Made by a program: the position numbers and the translations under genes. DNA of 64,000 bases, from assembly GCF_003173055.1 (NCBI RefSeq), contig NZ_QGLF01000005.1, positions 62,001-126,000 of the forward strand, written 5' to 3'. The notes under the pieces were generated by a model. It did not search any database. It was not told where the DNA came from and saw nothing but the letters and a program-made list of their open reading frames with translations. Origin of the DNA: Zavarzinia compransoris. GTDB taxonomy: Bacteria > Pseudomonadota > Alphaproteobacteria > Zavarziniales > Zavarziniaceae. Positions within the stretch are counted from its first letter, which is position 1. Every line of letters begins with the position of its first letter. Positions 62,421-64,000 of this stretch are shown here, piece by piece.

Positions 62421-63152
62421 GTGACGACTTCTGACTCTTCGCCGGGTGCGAAAGCCCGCGATCTGGTGCGGCGGGCCGAGACGGCGGCGCTGGCCGTGCG
62501 CCTGCCGCCCGAGGGCCTGCCCTATGCCTCGCTGGTGCTGACCGCCTGCGATCACGGCGGGCAGCCCCTGCTGTTCATCTCGCGCCTGGCCGAACATACC
62601 AGGGCGCTGGAGGCGGACGGCGCCGCCTGCCTGCTGTTCGACGGCACCGCCGGCCTCGAGGCGCGCCTTACCGGGGCGCGGGCCTCGGTCGTCGGGCGGC
62701 TGGAGAAAGTGGCGGACGAGGGCCTGAAGGCCCGCTTCATCGCCCGCCATCCCGAGGCGGAGATGTACCGCGATTTTCCGGATTTCGCGCTCTGGCGCAT
62801 GGCGGTGGACCGCGTCCATCTGGTGGCGGGCTTCGGCCGCATCCATTGGATCGAGTCGGCGGATTTCCTGTTCGACACCAAGGCGACCGGCGAGCTGGCG
62901 GCAAGCGAGCCCGGCATCGTGGCCCATATGAACGACGACCATGCGGATGCCATCGCCCTCTATGCCGAGAAACTGCTGCGGCTGCCGGCGGCGGACTGGC
63001 GCCTGTCCGGCATCGATCCCGAAGGCTGCGACCTGATCGCGGGGGCGGCGACCCGCGCACGTCTTATCTTCCCTGAACCGGTTTCAAATGCTATCGAGGC
63101 GCGAAATCGGCTGGTCGAACGCGTCAAGGCGGCGCGTCTCGCATCGGAATAG
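62421..63152 (+). CDS. HugZ-like pyridoxamine-oxidase-fold protein with DUF2470 domain
   Basis: The 243-residue product has a split-barrel flavin/heme-binding fold ([40 protein letters not shown]) and a C-terminal DUF2470 domain with [18 protein letters not shown]. This is the architecture of HugZ-type heme oxygenases and of many uncharacterised relatives. No heme-uptake genes are adjacent. It starts at GTG 62421 behind GGAAGGAAAA. Heme degradation is possible but unproven. Confidence 0.83.
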   Translation: MTTSDSSPGAKARDLVRRAETAALAVRLPPEGLPYASLVLTACDHGGQPLLFISRLAEHTRALEADGAACLLFDGTAGLEARLTGARASVVGRLEKVADEGLKARFIARHPEAEMYRDFPDFALWRMAVDRVHLVAGFGRIHWIESADFLFDTKATGELAASEPGIVAHMNDDHADAIALYAEKLLRLPAADWRLSGIDPEGCDLIAGAATRARLIFPEPVSNAIEARNRLVERVKAARLASE

Positions 63153-63186
63153 GCGGGATTCACCCCAGGATTCGACCAAGTCCCCC

Positions 63187-63297
63187 GTTGCGTGCGTTCG
63201 GGCAGAAGCCTATTTTCCGCGCGTCACGCAACAAAAATCGACGGCGAGAGTTTCTATCCCGTCTGCAGCCAACCCCCGAGCGGGATCTTCATCCCGC
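63187..63297 (+). promoter_or_regulatory. Inverted repeats in the pckA leader
   Basis: An 8-base inverted repeat GTTGCGTG (63187-63194)...CACGCAAC (63225-63232) spans 46 bases about 90 bases before the pckA start. Further down GCGGGAT-CTTC-ATCCCGC (63280-63297) forms a perfect 7-base hairpin 24 bases before the TTG. The first could be an operator, the second an attenuator or translational element. No regulator can be assigned. Confidence 0.45.
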
Positions 63298-63321
63298 GCC
63301 GACACTTCGCGGAGAAGTACA

Positions 63322-64000
63322 TTGCGCCAGATCGGCACCCATATTTCGCGACACGGCCTCGATCTTCAGGGCATCCGGAACGTTTCCGCCGCCTATTGGA
63401 ACCTCGGCGCGCCGGCCCTCTATGAAGAAGCGATCCGTCGCCAGGAAGGCGTTGTCGCCGAAGGTGGTCCGCTGGTGGTCAAGACCGGCCAGCACACCGG
63501 CCGCTCCGCGAGCGACAAGTTCACCGTGAAGGACGAAACCACCGCCGACAACGTGTGGTGGGGCAAGTCCAACGCGGCCATCGCCCCGGAAAAGGCCGCA
63601 GCACTCCGCGAAAAGGTCCGCGCCTACCTGCAGAACAAGGAAGTCTTCGTGCAGGATCTTTACGGCGGCGCCGATGCGGCCAACCGCGTGAAGGTGCGCG
63701 TGGTCACGGAATATGCCTGGCATTCGCTGTTCATCCGCAACCTCCTGGTCCGCCCCGCGACCGAGGACCTGGCGGACTTCCAGCCCGAATTCACCATCAT
63801 CGACTGCCCGAACCTGCTGGCCGATCCGGCCGCCGACGGCACAAGGTCCGAGACCTTCATCGTCGTCGATTTCGCGGCGAAGACCATCGTCATCGGCGGC
63901 ACCTCCTATGCCGGCGAAATGAAGAAGTCGGTCTTCACCATCCTGAACTACCTGCTGCCGGTGAAGGGCGTGATGCCCATGCACTGCTCGATCAATGTCG
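63322..64000 (+). CDS. pckA: Phosphoenolpyruvate carboxykinase (ATP), 5' part
   Basis: PckA converts oxaloacetate to phosphoenolpyruvate, the entry to gluconeogenesis. The visible 226 codons contain [64 protein letters not shown] and [18 protein letters not shown], followed by PMHCSIN, all typical of ATP-dependent PckA. The start is TTG at 63322 behind GGAGAA; no in-frame ATG fits. The frame continues beyond base 64000 and should end some 310 codons later. Confidence 0.94.
   Translation, partial: MRQIGTHISRHGLDLQGIRNVSAAYWNLGAPALYEEAIRRQEGVVAEGGPLVVKTGQHTGRSASDKFTVKDETTADNVWWGKSNAAIAPEKAAALREKVRAYLQNKEVFVQDLYGGADAANRVKVRVVTEYAWHSLFIRNLLVRPATEDLADFQPEFTIIDCPNLLADPAADGTRSETFIVVDFAAKTIVIGGTSYAGEMKKSVFTILNYLLPVKGVMPMHCSINV

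Noticed and set aside
1-64000. tRNA, rRNA, CRISPR, IS elements or prophage genes
   Set aside because: Reading both strands of all intergenic gaps gave no cloverleaf, rRNA text, regular repeat array, transposase or integrase.

Overview
The window is one contiguous stretch of a GC-rich alphaproteobacterial chromosome with dense, mostly conserved gene content. The evidence for Alphaproteobacteria is the order rpmH-rnpA-yidD-yidC-engB-argB, a RegB/RegA redox pair, the ChvI/ChvG pair beside a short HprK, a mannose-type EIIA and HPr near pckA, a split transhydrogenase preceded by a tiny aa3-oxidase subunit IV gene, DUF1244 and DUF2061 genes, an ELM1-family protein, and a palindromic intergenic element of the kind common in this class. 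The genus cannot be fixed from the sequence alone. No rRNA, tRNA, CRISPR array, transposase or integrase was seen, and no stretch longer than 300 bases lacks a gene.

Layout. 1-4.3 kb (minus): ribosomal protein L34, RNase P protein, YidD, YidC insertase, EngB GTPase and ArgB, from a clear promoter at 4307-4335. 4.4-10.6 kb: an orphan ParA, a P1-family peptidase with a duplicated N-terminus, aroC and fabI (minus), then pdxH, a cation efflux protein and an SDR. 10.6-18.4 kb: cobT and cobS, a prepilin peptidase, a metallo-beta-lactamase-fold hydrolase, a cyclic-nucleotide-domain patatin, ygfZ, tag, a GNAT protein and a thioesterase. 18.5-20.1 kb: an unrecognised protein paired with a DUF2272 protein, behind an AT-rich leader with a hairpin against the ribosome binding site. 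20.2-24.7 kb: ada, the oxidase peptide and pntAA-pntAB-pntB. 24.7-25.85 kb: a strongly AT-rich one-gene island encoding a RelA/SpoT-domain protein. 25.9-34.9 kb: tex, recQ, an aldose epimerase, rimO and small envelope proteins. 35-41.6 kb: glycolate oxidase glcDEF, a Fic protein and glycerate kinase. 41.6-48.3 kb: an EamA transporter, an ELM1 protein, a large hybrid kinase, DUF1244 and regBA. 48.4-55.7 kb: a diiron ferritin-like protein, an EmrAB-type pump with divergent TetR, and a CPA1 antiporter with a cyclic-nucleotide domain. 55.7-64 kb: HAD hydrolase, HPr, EIIA, RapZ, HprK, ChvG, ChvI, a novel lipoprotein, a HugZ-like protein and the start of pckA.

Together these genes describe a respiring heterotroph that monitors redox state (RegBA), envelope or pH stress (ChvGI) and carbon/nitrogen status (PTS-Ntr with HprK and RapZ), oxidises glycolate, and makes or salvages cobalamin. 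The parts least explained by known biology are the AT-rich alarmone-synthetase-like gene at 24.8 kb, the two-gene putative cell-wall cassette at 18.6 kb, and the lipoprotein placed between chvI and pckA.
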